From NCBI RefSeq assembly GCF_000023845.1, contig NC_013170.1, positions 1,094,501 through 1,158,500 of the forward strand: a stretch of 64,000 nucleotides of DNA, read 5' to 3'. Every line of letters begins with the position of its first letter. Position 1 is the stretch's first letter. The stretch is from Cryptobacterium curtum DSM 15641 (GTDB taxonomy: Bacteria; Actinomycetota; Coriobacteriia; Coriobacteriales; Eggerthellaceae). Both the position numbers and the translations under genes were made by a program. Shown here one piece after another: positions 46,753-56,092 of this stretch. The notes below the pieces were generated by a model. That model was not told the DNA's origin and searched no databases. It saw only the letters and a program-made list of their open reading frames with translations.

Positions 46753-47127
46753 CTAGTTCTTAGGCTTCTTGGCGCCGTAACGGCTGCGAGCCTGCTTACG
46801 GTCGTTAACCGGTGCGCAGTCGAGCGCAGCACGGATAACCTTATAGCGGACACCAGGAAGATCCTTTACACGGCCACCGCGAATGAGCACCATGGAGTGT
46901 TCCTGCAGGTTATGACCTTCGCCCGGAATATAGGCGGTCACTTCCATGCCGTTAACTAGACGAACACGCGCTACTTTTCGCAGAGCAGAGTTCGGCTTCT
47001 TCGGAGTAGTGGTGTATACACGTGTGCATACACCGCGCTTCTGGGGATTTCCCTTCAACGCCGGGGTCTTCTTCTTTTCGACCAAATTACGGCGGCCCTT
47101 GCGGACCAGCTGGTTGATAGTAGGCAA
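46753..47127 (-). CDS. rpsL: 30S ribosomal protein S12
   Basis: 124-residue S12 at the decoding centre. The streptomycin-relevant lysines are the sensitive type: Lys43 in [11 protein letters not shown] and Lys88 in [13 protein letters not shown]. First gene of the str/S10 transcript; AAAGGAGTG precedes the ATG after a leader of about 140 bases. Confidence 0.98.
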   Translation of the reverse strand: MPTINQLVRKGRRNLVEKKKTPALKGNPQKRGVCTRVYTTTPKKPNSALRKVARVRLVNGMEVTAYIPGEGHNLQEHSMVLIRGGRVKDLPGVRYKVIRAALDCAPVNDRKQARSRYGAKKPKN

Positions 47128-47274
47128 GTTTCACTCCTTTTTACTGCTGCGGCTGTACTGACACGCTTCGAAGCGGTTAGTACGGCCGACCATCACCTTC
47201 ACATCAAACCTCTCTCATGTGCGTTCAGCTGATGCGCACACTAAAGAGCACCCTCGATAAGGGCGCGATCAGCA

Positions 47275-47304
47275 ACTCTAGCACCCATGAAACCAGTCTG
47301 TCAA
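47275..47304 (-). promoter_or_regulatory. Promoter of the rpsL operon
   Basis: Minus strand -35 TTGACA (47299-47304, consensus) and -10 TAGAGT (47275-47280) with an 18-base spacer. The palindrome begins two bases upstream of the -35. Confidence 0.7.
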
Positions 47305-47306
47305 AC

Positions 47307-47326
47307 GCCACGCATCCGGGCGTATC
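47307..47326. promoter_or_regulatory. 20-bp palindrome upstream of the rpsL promoter
   Basis: GCCACGCATCCGGGCGTATC matches the element at 19611-19630 at 16 of 20 positions and has the same place relative to a TTGACA -35 box (two bases upstream, versus five). Confidence 0.6.
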
Positions 47327-47447
47327 TATTCGAGAAAACCGACATTTTGCCTGATAGAAAACGAAGAAACCTGCTTTATGGCAAAAACCTTCCCACACCT
47401 GCGCAGAATCTTCACGTAAACGTCCGCTGCACGCGCACAGGCAACCA

Positions 47448-47467
47448 GATGCCGAGATGTCGGCATC
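47448..47467. promoter_or_regulatory. Inverted repeat upstream of sdaA
   Basis: GATGCCGA and TCGGCATC pair perfectly across a four-base centre, about 95 bases before the sdaA start, and a third GATGCCG follows at once. Possible operator for sdaA. Confidence 0.4.
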
Positions 47468-47559
47468 AGATGCCGCTTAGCAGCCACTATCCGTCTGTGA
47501 TTAAGAAAAAGTGCCACTATGATACATAATGAACGCTTACATGGCAGAGAGTGAGCACT

Positions 47560-49185
47560 ATGCAGGACCTTCATATATCAGATGTTTTGGGGCCCATTAT
47601 GATTGGCCCTTCATCAAGTCATACTGCTGGCGCACTACGTATCGCTATGATGGCACGCCGTCTTTCTACATCAATTCCAACCGCTGTTGAATTTCGATTG
47701 TATGGTTCCTTTGCTCATACATATCGCGGACACGGAACCGACCGAGCACTGGTCGGCGGCATACTTGGCATGGACCCTGATGACCTGCGTATCCGCAATT
47801 CGCTGCAGCTCGCGCAGGAAGCAGACATAGAGGTAACCTTCACTCCCCTTCCTGATGCGCCCTACGACCATCCGAACACGGTTGATGTGGTGATGAGCGA
47901 CGCGAGCGGATCTGAAACGATTGTGCGAGGTATTAGTATTGGTGGCGGGGCGGCAACGCTCACCCGTATCAACGGTGTTGATGTCAATATCACCGGTGAA
48001 TGTACCAGCGTTATCATTCAGCAGCGTGACACCGTTGGCGTGCTCGCACACATCACGCAAAGCATTAGCCATATTGGCGGCAATATCGCCACCCTCCGCT
48101 GCTATCGTGAACAACGCGGCGAAACAGCCTATACCGTACTTGAAGTGGATGGGTCAGTTCCTATTTCAGTATGCGAAGCCATTATGGGACATCCCGGTAT
48201 TATGAGTATTCGCGTTATACCTGCTGCTGGCGGATCCACTGCAAACACAACAAATAAGCCTGATGAAGCAGCTGCCGAACGCTTCCGAACACTTGATTTT
48301 CCTACCGCGCACGCGCTTCTGGAATACTGCACCGCGCATTCTCTTACCATTGCGCAGGCTTTTCGCGCACGAGAGGAAGCGCTTGGTGCCTCCCACGGTG
48401 AGTCGACCGATATCGATGGTTACCTTGATCGCGTGCTCGCAGTGATGCGCGCAGCAGCCACCGAGCCAGCCGAACAGCCTATTACCGCTATGGGCGGCCT
48501 TATTGGGGGCGAAGCACGCAAACTTGTCCTCAGACAGCAATCTGGCAAAGCACTTATTTCGGGACAATTGGCTCGCGCGGCACGCTATGCCATGGCGGTA
48601 CTCGAAACGAATGCCGGCATGGGCTGCATTGTTGCCGCCCCTACCGCAGGGTCGTCAGGAGTAATCCCCGGCACCCTTCTTACCCTGCAAGATGAATGCG
48701 GATTCTCTGATGAAGACATGCGTGAAGCGCTGCTCTGCGCCGCAGCAATTGGCTACCTTATTACGCGTAACGCTACCGTATCGGGCGCTGAAGGCGGCTG
48801 CCAAGCCGAAATGGGGTCGGCAGCAGCCATGGCGGCAGCAGCAGCAACTCAGCTAGGAGAAGGCAGCCCAGCCCAATGTTTTGACGCTGCCGGCAATGCC
48901 ATTGCCAACATGCTTGGTTTGGTGTGTGACCCCATTGCAGGCTTGGTGGAAGTTCCCTGCCAGAAGCGCAACGCTTCCGGAGCGGCTAATGCCCTTATTA
49001 GCGCCGAGGTTGCTCTTGCTGGTGTAGTGAATCTCGTCGACTTCGATCAAACGGTCGATGCGATGTTCCATGTCGGCCGCTCGCTTCCCTTTGAGCTACG
49101 CGAAAGCGCTCTGGGAGGAATGGCCGCCTGTCCGGCAGCTTGCGAATGGTGTGAAGGATTCCGCAAGCGCGCTGAAACAAAGTAG
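47560..49185 (+). CDS. sdaA: L-serine dehydratase, iron-sulfur type, single chain
   Basis: Deaminates L-serine to pyruvate with a [4Fe-4S] cluster. The 541-residue chain fuses the beta part (residues 1-215, DVLGPIMIGPSSSHTAGALRIAMMARRL in outline), which includes an ACT-like segment (about 150-215), to the catalytic alpha part (GCIVAAPTAGSSGVIPG, GAEGGCQAEMGSA, LVCDPIAGLVEVPCQKRNA). The C-terminal AACPAACEWCEGF carries the tail cysteines seen in bacterial enzymes. Pyruvate formed here can feed NifJ. The ATG at 47560 is the likelier start; a GTG nine bases earlier is possible. Confidence 0.93.
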   Translation: MQDLHISDVLGPIMIGPSSSHTAGALRIAMMARRLSTSIPTAVEFRLYGSFAHTYRGHGTDRALVGGILGMDPDDLRIRNSLQLAQEADIEVTFTPLPDAPYDHPNTVDVVMSDASGSETIVRGISIGGGAATLTRINGVDVNITGECTSVIIQQRDTVGVLAHITQSISHIGGNIATLRCYREQRGETAYTVLEVDGSVPISVCEAIMGHPGIMSIRVIPAAGGSTANTTNKPDEAAAERFRTLDFPTAHALLEYCTAHSLTIAQAFRAREEALGASHGESTDIDGYLDRVLAVMRAAATEPAEQPITAMGGLIGGEARKLVLRQQSGKALISGQLARAARYAMAVLETNAGMGCIVAAPTAGSSGVIPGTLLTLQDECGFSDEDMREALLCAAAIGYLITRNATVSGAEGGCQAEMGSAAAMAAAAATQLGEGSPAQCFDAAGNAIANMLGLVCDPIAGLVEVPCQKRNASGAANALISAEVALAGVVNLVDFDQTVDAMFHVGRSLPFELRESALGGMAACPAACEWCEGFRKRAETK

Positions 49186-49195
49186 AATCGCTCCC

Positions 49196-50359
49196 ATGCA
49201 TATCACCGTACCGTTTCTGCAGCACCATACCCACCGTAATCTTCCCGTCATCCGTCCTACCGCTACAACTGAAGTGGCAGGTCTGCGGGTTGCACTGCTG
49301 AATATTGGATTCACCATATCGGTGGCGCTTTCCATTGCGATCACCGTGGTCATATCGATAAACGCCGCGCAAACCGCGAATGGCTTAAGCCCTATGCAGC
49401 TGGTACCGATGATTATTTATCTGATATTAATGACCGCTAATGCTATCGGATGCCTCGCAATTGCAGTCTTTGATTACAACACCCATATGCATGAAGCCCG
49501 CCTCGTTGCACGTGCAACAATGGCGAGTCTTTTCGCAAGCGTGGTGCTCGGAATTATTCTTTCGGGTTTAAGCGTATTCTTCCTGCTGTATGTCTTTCAA
49601 TTTGTTTGCCTGGTCACCTTCCAAACCTATACCGACTCTCAGCTTGCCCGCAATCGAACCTTCGATGCGCCCTGGCACACCGATGCCGACCCTCTGCGGC
49701 GTGAATACATTCCATTAAACTTTTTCAATATCTTCTGGGTATTTCTGATTGCCTCAATCATGGGGCTTCTTGTTGAAACGATTTATTTTGCCATCGTCTT
49801 CGGCAGTTATCCCGACCGCGCGGGCTTGCTCTGGGGCCCCTTTTCGCCGATCTATGGCTTCGGCGCTACTTTGATGACCATTGCACTTAATCGTTATTGG
49901 AATCGCAGCACCCTTATTATTTTTCTCGTAGCGGGAATTATTGGCGCAGCCTTTGAATTTTTCACGAGTCTCTTTATGGAAACAGCCTTTGGTATTGTGG
50001 CTTGGAATTACACTGGCACATTCCTTAATATCCAAGGGCGAACGAACTTTGCCTTTTTCTGCGCCTGGGGGTTTCTTGGTCTTGTATGGATCAAGCTGTT
50101 TTTACCGAATGTGCTTAAGCTGGTCGACGCTATCCCGGTTAAATGGCGCATTACACTTACATCGCTAGCCGCTTTGTTCATCGCGGTTGACGTCACCATG
50201 ACACTGCTAACGCTTGATTGTTGGTATCAACGAACGTCAGGAAAACAGCCAGAAAATGCCATCGAACTATTCTGTGCCGAGCATTATAACAACGACTATA
50301 TGGCGCATCGCTTCGAATCGATGAATCTCGATCCAACACGCGCCGAGCGCATCGGATAG
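49196..50359 (+). CDS. Polytopic membrane protein with CmpB-type (PF06541) domain
   Basis: A 387-residue membrane protein. Segments of about 20 hydrophobic residues occur near 27-50, 66-88, 100-125, and then a second block from about 180 to 340 with FNIFWVFLIASIMGLLVETIYFAI, RAGLLWGPFSPIYGFGATL and AWNYTGTFLNIQGRTNFAFFCAWGFLGL, characteristic of the putative ABC-transporter type IV/CmpB family. It has no ATPase partner nearby, so a transport role is unproven. It starts ten bases after the sdaA stop and is probably co-transcribed. Confidence 0.75.
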   Translation: MHITVPFLQHHTHRNLPVIRPTATTEVAGLRVALLNIGFTISVALSIAITVVISINAAQTANGLSPMQLVPMIIYLILMTANAIGCLAIAVFDYNTHMHEARLVARATMASLFASVVLGIILSGLSVFFLLYVFQFVCLVTFQTYTDSQLARNRTFDAPWHTDADPLRREYIPLNFFNIFWVFLIASIMGLLVETIYFAIVFGSYPDRAGLLWGPFSPIYGFGATLMTIALNRYWNRSTLIIFLVAGIIGAAFEFFTSLFMETAFGIVAWNYTGTFLNIQGRTNFAFFCAWGFLGLVWIKLFLPNVLKLVDAIPVKWRITLTSLAALFIAVDVTMTLLTLDCWYQRTSGKQPENAIELFCAEHYNNDYMAHRFESMNLDPTRAERIG

Positions 50360-50442
50360 TTATTCGGATGATTATCTAGGATGTCAAGATAGGTCTTCAG
50401 ATGACCAGTCGGGATATCGCAGTAAACCTTCTGGTTACTCAA

Positions 50443-50475
50443 TAACGGTGCTTTATGTATATGAGCACACCGTTA
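50443..50475. terminator. Possible terminator between convergent genes
   Basis: A perfect 8-bp stem TAACGGTG/CACCGTTA with a 17-base loop, 84 bases after the plus-strand membrane gene and 24 bases after the minus-strand one. It lacks a clear T tract. Confidence 0.4.
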
Positions 50476-50498
50476 AATGCTACGCAGTAGACCCTAAA

Positions 50499-50804
50499 CT
50501 ATTTAATAACGTCAACGGCTGCCGTACGCCGCGCAGCACGCAGCGCGTCGAGCTTGCGGTTGCGCACATAAACGGCAAAGCAAATAAGCACCGCGACCAA
50601 GTTGATAACGTAGACAGCAAGCACCCAATTCAGCGACCCTGAAGCAAACTTCGCAGCAATGCCAGCAATATAACCAAAGGTAATAAGCGCGATAAACTGC
50701 CAGCTAGAGCCTGCTGCAGTACGCGACTTAAATGCCTTATACGCATTCATAGGCCAAGATAGACCGAAACAAATCATCATAACGGCCTCTAAAATTTCAG
50801 CCAT
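50499..50804 (-). CDS. Small PQ-loop/SemiSWEET-like membrane protein
   Basis: A 101-residue protein with three membrane segments (about 5-22, 36-55, 62-82) and a basic C-terminus. The first segment runs into WPMNAYKAFKSRTAAGSSWQF, similar to the PQ-loop pattern PxxxxxxKxxxxxGxS of SemiSWEET-type transporters, which dimerise to move small solutes. The family assignment is tentative and the substrate unknown. It is a single gene. Confidence 0.6.
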   Translation of the reverse strand: MAEILEAVMMICFGLSWPMNAYKAFKSRTAAGSSWQFIALITFGYIAGIAAKFASGSLNWVLAVYVINLVAVLICFAVYVRNRKLDALRAARRTAAVDVIK

Positions 50805-51023
50805 GTTGTCACTTCCCTTGTATGTGAATCCCTGTATGGTTTTAGCCTACAACCGCTCGTTTCTTATACGAGGTGATTCGTGAAAGGAACACAGAGGGAA
50901 CTATATTCAACAAAGAGTCTGGCGAGCGATATAAGCAAAATAAGCCAGGGTAACAACTAATTTCTCACACCCGATAAGCAGCCTGCGCACTACAATCAAG
51001 GTATATCGAAAGGGTGATGCCTT

Positions 51024-51461
51024 ATGTCGTTTGAATATCATCGTATCTTTGCCGCACTTGACGGCACCGACGCACAACTGACTGTCGCTGAACGTGCACT
51101 CACCTTAGCGCGCGAGAATGGCGCTCACTTGCGGTTTGGCCATGTAGTGGATGCCGTACCTGCTGAAGCAAGCGTGACCGATTACGAAAGACTGTGCGAA
51201 GAATCAAAGTTGCGTATGGAAGAAAAACTGGCCAGTGTTTTAACTGAAGCACATGAAGCACGTGAAATACCCGAAGCCGAACTAGTTGTTATGGCAGGAT
51301 CGGTAGTCGATGTGCTTGACCGTGACCTTATTAGCCCCTTTGAACCAGACCTTGTTATCTGCGGCGCACGCGGCCTTTCAAAAATCGCCTATGCCTTTAT
51401 TGGAAGCGTGAGCACACATCTCGTGCGCACCCAAAAATGCGACGTACTCGTCGTAAAGTAG
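51024..51461 (+). CDS. Universal stress protein (UspA family, ATP-binding type)
   Basis: A 145-residue single UspA domain. The nucleotide-binding pattern Gx2Gx9GS is complete (GARG-LSKIAYAFI-GS), so it should bind ATP, unlike E. coli UspA itself. Function in stress survival is known for the family but unspecified here. Its transcription unit is isolated. Confidence 0.88.
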   Translation: MSFEYHRIFAALDGTDAQLTVAERALTLARENGAHLRFGHVVDAVPAEASVTDYERLCEESKLRMEEKLASVLTEAHEAREIPEAELVVMAGSVVDVLDRDLISPFEPDLVICGARGLSKIAYAFIGSVSTHLVRTQKCDVLVVK

Positions 51462-51475
51462 AGCAATAAAGACAA

Positions 51476-51499
51476 TGCCCCGATTGAATAACCGGGGCA
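51476..51499. terminator. Hairpin between uspA and ppaC
   Basis: TGCCCCG pairs with CGGGGCA across a ten-base loop, 14 bases after the stress-protein stop and 75 bases beyond the ppaC stop (convergent). No T tract follows on either strand. Confidence 0.5.
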
Positions 51500-51573
51500 C
51501 TGATAGCGAAATGCTTCTGCGCAACAGCGCAATCTGTTGGACAATAAGAACTCTTGGCGAGGAAAGCTTCAAC

Positions 51574-52509
51574 CTATTGCGCAGCAAGAATAGGGGCAGC
51601 TACCTGCTTTTTACGAGAAAGCACACCTGGCATCCAAACAGCCGATGAACTATCAATAGAGAAGACCTTATCAACAAGGGTATGATCACCCTCAACAATA
51701 AAGTTACTGCCCTCATTCAAAATGTCGGTTACGAGCAGCAGCACAAAATCATACCCATGTTCACTGATAAGCGAGCGCATATACGCACGTGCTTCGTCTT
51801 CGCGCTTCATTGCTGCTGGCAGATCGACCGTTTCGTGCTGGGCAATTAGCACCGTACCGCCAGCAACTGCGAATTCCTTGGCATCGGCACCAACATACGT
51901 TTCTATAGCGAGGTCTTCTTCGCGTCCTCGGCAGCGGAACAATTCTTGACCGAATTCCACATGATTCTTGCCGGTAATGCCTTCGAGATAGGCAATAACT
52001 TCTTCGTCTACCTTTGTTGCCGTTGGCGACTTCAAAATAACCGTATCAGTCAGAATGGCGCTTAACAACACATTTGCAATACCAACAGGCATGTCGATAT
52101 CATGCCAGCGATAAAACATTGCAACCACCGTGGCCGATGAACCCCAGGGAAACACAGACATATAAATGGGCGCCGACGTGGTGACATCACCAATACGGTG
52201 ATGATCAACAATGCCCACAACCTCAGCTTCCGTTAACCCATCGACCGCCTGGCTCAATTCATTATGATCAACAAGAATAACCTTGTCGCCTTCCCCCACC
52301 CGCTCGATCAATTCAGGTACAGGAATGCCATTTTCCGCAAGATTCCATTCAGTTTCAGGCGGCAGCGAACCAAGGCGAACCGGCTGGTATTCCGCATCCT
52401 CACCGCGACGGCGCGCGAGTTCATTTTCAAAGTATGCGAGGCCGATTGCAGCGGACACAGCATCGTTATCGGGGTTTTTATGCCCCACGATAAGAATCTT
52501 GTCAGCCAT
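51574..52509 (-). CDS. ppaC: Manganese-dependent inorganic pyrophosphatase (family II)
   Basis: Hydrolyses pyrophosphate. The 311-residue protein is a DHH-family enzyme: VGHKNPDNDA near the start (His10, Asp14, Asp16 metal ligands), DHN at 81-83, DHH at 102-104, and the substrate-binding SRKKQ at 298-302. There are no CBS/DRTGG regulatory inserts, so it is the short constitutive form. The gene follows pcrA by 26 bases and may be co-transcribed with it. Confidence 0.95.
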   Translation of the reverse strand: MADKILIVGHKNPDNDAVSAAIGLAYFENELARRRGEDAEYQPVRLGSLPPETEWNLAENGIPVPELIERVGEGDKVILVDHNELSQAVDGLTEAEVVGIVDHHRIGDVTTSAPIYMSVFPWGSSATVVAMFYRWHDIDMPVGIANVLLSAILTDTVILKSPTATKVDEEVIAYLEGITGKNHVEFGQELFRCRGREEDLAIETYVGADAKEFAVAGGTVLIAQHETVDLPAAMKREDEARAYMRSLISEHGYDFVLLLVTDILNEGSNFIVEGDHTLVDKVFSIDSSSAVWMPGVLSRKKQVAAPILAAQ

Positions 52510-52535
52510 GGAAGGTCCTTTCTCTTGTACGTCTC

Positions 52536-55061
52536 TTACGAGATTTTGACGATAGGAGCGTAGTCTTTCAACAATTTTTTAACCGATCCCGTCTTAGCAA
52601 AGCGGATGGAAAGGGTATCGCCATCCACCTTGATAACCTTACCACGTCCGAATACTTTGTGGTCAACCGTATCGCCTTTAGCAAACGACATACCGGCTGC
52701 TTCTTTACGATGAGCCGCAGCGGTGGGTGTGCGCTTGCGTGAAGACGAACCCGAAGCACTTGAAGTGCCAAATACGCGACCGTGACCGGCTTCAGCTCCA
52801 CTGCCTGAAATGCCGCGACGGCTACCGCGCTTTTCCCAGCCGGTACCGGAAAATCCAGCCGACCCAAGACCGCTTGTATGGCGCAGCTCGGCAGGGATCT
52901 CAGCAAGAAAGCGCGAGGTTGGATTGGCTTGTGTTTGTCCAAACAGCTTGCGGTTGGAGGCGCAGGTAATATAGAGCTGTTTGCGAGCACGCGTGATAGC
53001 AACATACGCAAGACGACGCTCTTCTTCAACGCCGGTTGCATCGTTAATGCTGTTCATATGGGGAAAAATAGTTTCTTCCATGCCAGCGACGAATACGCAA
53101 TCAAACTCAAGGCCCTTCGCCGCGTGAACGGTCATCAGGGTAACTGCCGTGCCATCGTCGCTCATCGTATCCAGGTCGGTACGCAAAGCGACCCATTCGA
53201 TAAAGTCAGCTAATGAATCGCCCGAAAGTACACGCACGGGCGCTGCCATATCAGCTGCCGTGCCCATATTGGTGCCCGCAGGAGCTTCGGTATTGAATTC
53301 CTCTGCAGCAAGAAAGGCTGTGCTGTGATTCGCATTGGTGTCTGCGCTGGTCTCTTCTGCTGTAGCTAAAGAAGCCGTGGCGACATTCGCTTGCACCTCT
53401 TGTTGTTGTCGCTCTTGTTGCTGATCTTGCTCTTGGTCTTGTGCCTCTTCGTTAAGAGAAGCGGCCGCTATCGGAGCAGCATAGTGGGCTTCGTCAGCGT
53501 CATGCGTGGCAGTAAATTCGTCAACAACGCCAAGAAACTCTTTGATATTCTCAACGCGACCAAGGTCTTCATCGGTACCCGAATTCTCAAGCGCACGCAC
53601 CATACCGCTTCGCTCGAGGATCATCTCAACTATGCGGCGCAACTCCCCCGTCCACGTAGCAGCTTCAGAAAGAAGGCTCGTAAATTGCCCGAGCGCCGTG
53701 CGAGTAGACAAGCGCACCGATTCGTCAGCTATCGTTAGCTGCGCGGCTTCTAAAAATGTACAGTTATTACGCGCAGCACATGCATCAATCAGCTCTATTG
53801 TTGTTTTGCCAATACCGCGCCGCGGAACGTTAATAACCCGTTTAGCAGCCATGTCGTCAGCGGGATTTACCACCAGGGTCAGATATGCCATGACATCGCG
53901 AATCTCAGCACGATCGAAGAATCGGGTGCCCCCCACAATACGATACGGCACGCCAGCACGCAGCAACATATCTTCCAGCATACGACTCTGAGCATTGGTG
54001 CGATAAAACAGCGCTATCTGGTTGTAGCTCGTACCCTGCGTATGACGTCGCTCAATTTCACCGGCAATCCAACGTCCTTCGTCACGTTCATCGGACGCCA
54101 TATACACGTGGATTTTGTCGCCCGTATCGCCCGTCGGCACCAATCGCTTGCTTTTACGATTTACGTTATGGGCAATCACCGCATTGGCAGCATCGAGAAT
54201 CGTGGCGGTCGAGCGATAGTTCTTTTCCAGCTTGACGGTACGCGTTTGCGGATAGTCCTGTTCAAACTCAAGAATATTACGAATGTCAGCACCACGCCAG
54301 CTATAGATCGATTGGTCATCGTCACCCACAACCATAATATTCTTGTGCCGAGCGGCCAGAAGCGTCGTAATTGCGTACTGCGCATGATTTGTATCTTGGT
54401 ATTCGTCAACCAGCAGATAGCGAAACCGCTCCTGATACGCTTCAAGCACATTGGGATGATGCTTGAACAACAACCAGGTATACATAAGCAGGTCATCGAA
54501 ATCGAATGCGTTAGCCTGATGCAAGCGCTTCTGCAATTCGTGATAGACACGTGCCGCAACCAAAGCGATAGGGTCAGATGCTCGCTGGTCAAAGGCATCG
54601 GGAAGAATCAGTTCGTTTTTTGCCGAGGAAATACGATTGCGCAACGCGTTTACCGGAAAGCGTTTCGGATCGATATCAAGCTGCGCCATGATGTCCTTTA
54701 TCAGGCGTTTGCTATCGTCGTCGGCGTAGATCGTGAAATTTTTCGTGAAGCCAATTACCTCGGCATTTGCCCGCAAAATACGCACACACATGCTATGGAA
54801 GGTGGACACCCACATACCGCGTGCCGCTGGACCCACCAACGCACCAAGACGTTCGCGCATTTCGGCGGCCGCTTTATTCGTAAACGTAATCGCGAGGATT
54901 TCCCATGGAGCAACGCCCAAATCTTCGATCATATGCGCAATGCGGTACGTCAGTACCCGCGTCTTACCTGATCCAGCACCGGCAAGCACCAAAAGTGGAC
55001 CCTCGGTAGTCATCACTGCTTCATGTTGTTCAGGGTTGAGAGTTTCCAGATCGAGCGCCAT
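52536..55061 (-). CDS. pcrA: ATP-dependent DNA helicase PcrA/UvrD, with low-complexity insertion
   Basis: A superfamily 1 3'-5' helicase of repair and replication. The 841-residue protein has motif I GAGSGKT (28-34), Walker B DEYQD (219-223), DDQSIYSWRGAD, motif IV-VI segments (TVHAAKGLEFD; RRLAYVAITRARK) and a C-terminal RNA-polymerase/DNA-binding Tudor-like tail (GDTVDHKVFGRGKVIKVDGD in outline). About 90 residues (520-612) between the two parts of domain 2B are an acidic, Gln/Ala/Thr-rich insertion not seen in Bacillus or E. coli homologues. Confidence 0.95.
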   Translation of the reverse strand: MALDLETLNPEQHEAVMTTEGPLLVLAGAGSGKTRVLTYRIAHMIEDLGVAPWEILAITFTNKAAAEMRERLGALVGPAARGMWVSTFHSMCVRILRANAEVIGFTKNFTIYADDDSKRLIKDIMAQLDIDPKRFPVNALRNRISSAKNELILPDAFDQRASDPIALVAARVYHELQKRLHQANAFDFDDLLMYTWLLFKHHPNVLEAYQERFRYLLVDEYQDTNHAQYAITTLLAARHKNIMVVGDDDQSIYSWRGADIRNILEFEQDYPQTRTVKLEKNYRSTATILDAANAVIAHNVNRKSKRLVPTGDTGDKIHVYMASDERDEGRWIAGEIERRHTQGTSYNQIALFYRTNAQSRMLEDMLLRAGVPYRIVGGTRFFDRAEIRDVMAYLTLVVNPADDMAAKRVINVPRRGIGKTTIELIDACAARNNCTFLEAAQLTIADESVRLSTRTALGQFTSLLSEAATWTGELRRIVEMILERSGMVRALENSGTDEDLGRVENIKEFLGVVDEFTATHDADEAHYAAPIAAASLNEEAQDQEQDQQQERQQQEVQANVATASLATAEETSADTNANHSTAFLAAEEFNTEAPAGTNMGTAADMAAPVRVLSGDSLADFIEWVALRTDLDTMSDDGTAVTLMTVHAAKGLEFDCVFVAGMEETIFPHMNSINDATGVEEERRLAYVAITRARKQLYITCASNRKLFGQTQANPTSRFLAEIPAELRHTSGLGSAGFSGTGWEKRGSRRGISGSGAEAGHGRVFGTSSASGSSSRKRTPTAAAHRKEAAGMSFAKGDTVDHKVFGRGKVIKVDGDTLSIRFAKTGSVKKLLKDYAPIVKIS

Positions 55062-55095
55062 GGATCCCTTTCATCAATCTATTTTCGTTATACAA

Positions 55096-55133
55096 GCGAC
55101 ACCGCACAGAAAGCGAGGGCCACCGCAACCGAT
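55096..55133 (-). terminator. Terminator after the luxR-CM-DAHPS operon
   Basis: GCGAGGGC pairs with GCCCTCGC across a loop of about 15 bases in the spacer between pcrA and the DAHP synthase gene; on the minus strand it is followed by TTTCTG. About 110 bases after the aroF stop. Confidence 0.6.
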
Positions 55134-55243
55134 GTGCCCTCGCTTATGTTCTTCGCTATTAACGATACCGCAGAGTCAGACAATCAACTAACCAAACGGA
55201 AAGACTGCGATAATTCCACGCAAGCCGCCTGTATCAGCAGCGC

Positions 55244-56092
55244 TTAGACAATCCGCTTGCCAAATACCGCAGCAATTTCGCGCAAGTCGGCCAGAAGATC
55301 AAGGAATTGATCGGGGGTCAACTGCTGCGCGTTATCAGACTTCGCATGCGCCGGGTCGGGATGAACCTCGATCATAATCGAGTCACAACCAGCAGCAATA
55401 GCGGCGCGGGCAAGCGGCGGTACCAAGTCGCGCACACCTGCTGGATGGCTGACATCAACGCAAATAGGAAAGAGACTCTGCTTGTGAATAACTGGCACCG
55501 CTGAAATATCCAAGGTAAAGCGGGTAGCCGTCTCAAAGGTGCGCAGACCACGTTCGCACAGCACCACGTTATCGTTGCCCTTCATGGTGATGTAATCGGT
55601 AGCCGATAACCATTCGGAAATGCTGTTAGCCAAACCGCGCTTGAAAAGCACCATCTTGTGCGATGTAGCTGTAACCTCGCCAACGTTCTCGAGCAGGCTG
55701 AAATTCTGGCAGTTACGCGCCCCAATCTGGAGACCGTCAACATAAGAATGAACCATTTCGCAATGGGCTGAATCCATGACTTCAGTCAGCGTCTTCAGAC
55801 CATACTTTCCGCCGTACTCATGCATAATCTGCAGGCCTTCTTCACCAAGACCCTGGAATGAATGAGGATTGGTACGTGGTTTGAAAGCACCACCGCGGAT
55901 CCACGACAAGCCCGCAGAAGCAATACAGCGCGCAACCGTTTCAAACTGCTCGGGCGATTCTACTGCACACGGCCCTGCATAAAGCGTAATCTCATCAGTG
56001 CGCGTACCATAATCAGGAAGACCCTTCACCCCTTTAAGCTTTGTTTTTGCTGATGGAGCTTCTGAAGTGCTACCTGCTGGAGTGTCAGTCAT
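55244..56092 (-). CDS. aroF: 3-Deoxy-7-phosphoheptulonate synthase (DAHP synthase, type I beta)
   Basis: First step of aromatic amino-acid synthesis: PEP plus erythrose-4-phosphate. The 282-residue catalytic domain has GPCAVESPEQF, WIRGGAFKPRTNPHSFQGLG, KRGLANSISEWL and CVDVSHPAGVRDLVPP, typical of the I beta subgroup. It lacks the N-terminal ferredoxin-like or chorismate mutase regulatory domain, which is instead encoded by the separate overlapping gene upstream (ATGA, four-base overlap). Confidence 0.93.
   Translation of the reverse strand: MTDTPAGSTSEAPSAKTKLKGVKGLPDYGTRTDEITLYAGPCAVESPEQFETVARCIASAGLSWIRGGAFKPRTNPHSFQGLGEEGLQIMHEYGGKYGLKTLTEVMDSAHCEMVHSYVDGLQIGARNCQNFSLLENVGEVTATSHKMVLFKRGLANSISEWLSATDYITMKGNDNVVLCERGLRTFETATRFTLDISAVPVIHKQSLFPICVDVSHPAGVRDLVPPLARAAIAAGCDSIMIEVHPDPAHAKSDNAQQLTPDQFLDLLADLREIAAVFGKRIV

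Larger units (their letters stand above)
47128..47559. other. Divergent region between rpsL and sdaA, 432 bases
   Basis: No gene is seen. It contains the rpsL leader (with a long stem around GTACTAACCGCTTCGAAGCG, about 47155-47185), the rpsL promoter, the shared palindrome, and an 8-bp inverted repeat near sdaA. Confidence 0.6.

Noticed and set aside
47551-47559. GTG start of sdaA nine bases upstream
   Set aside because: No better ribosome site than the ATG at 47560 and the family N-terminus starts close to the ATG; left open but not preferred.
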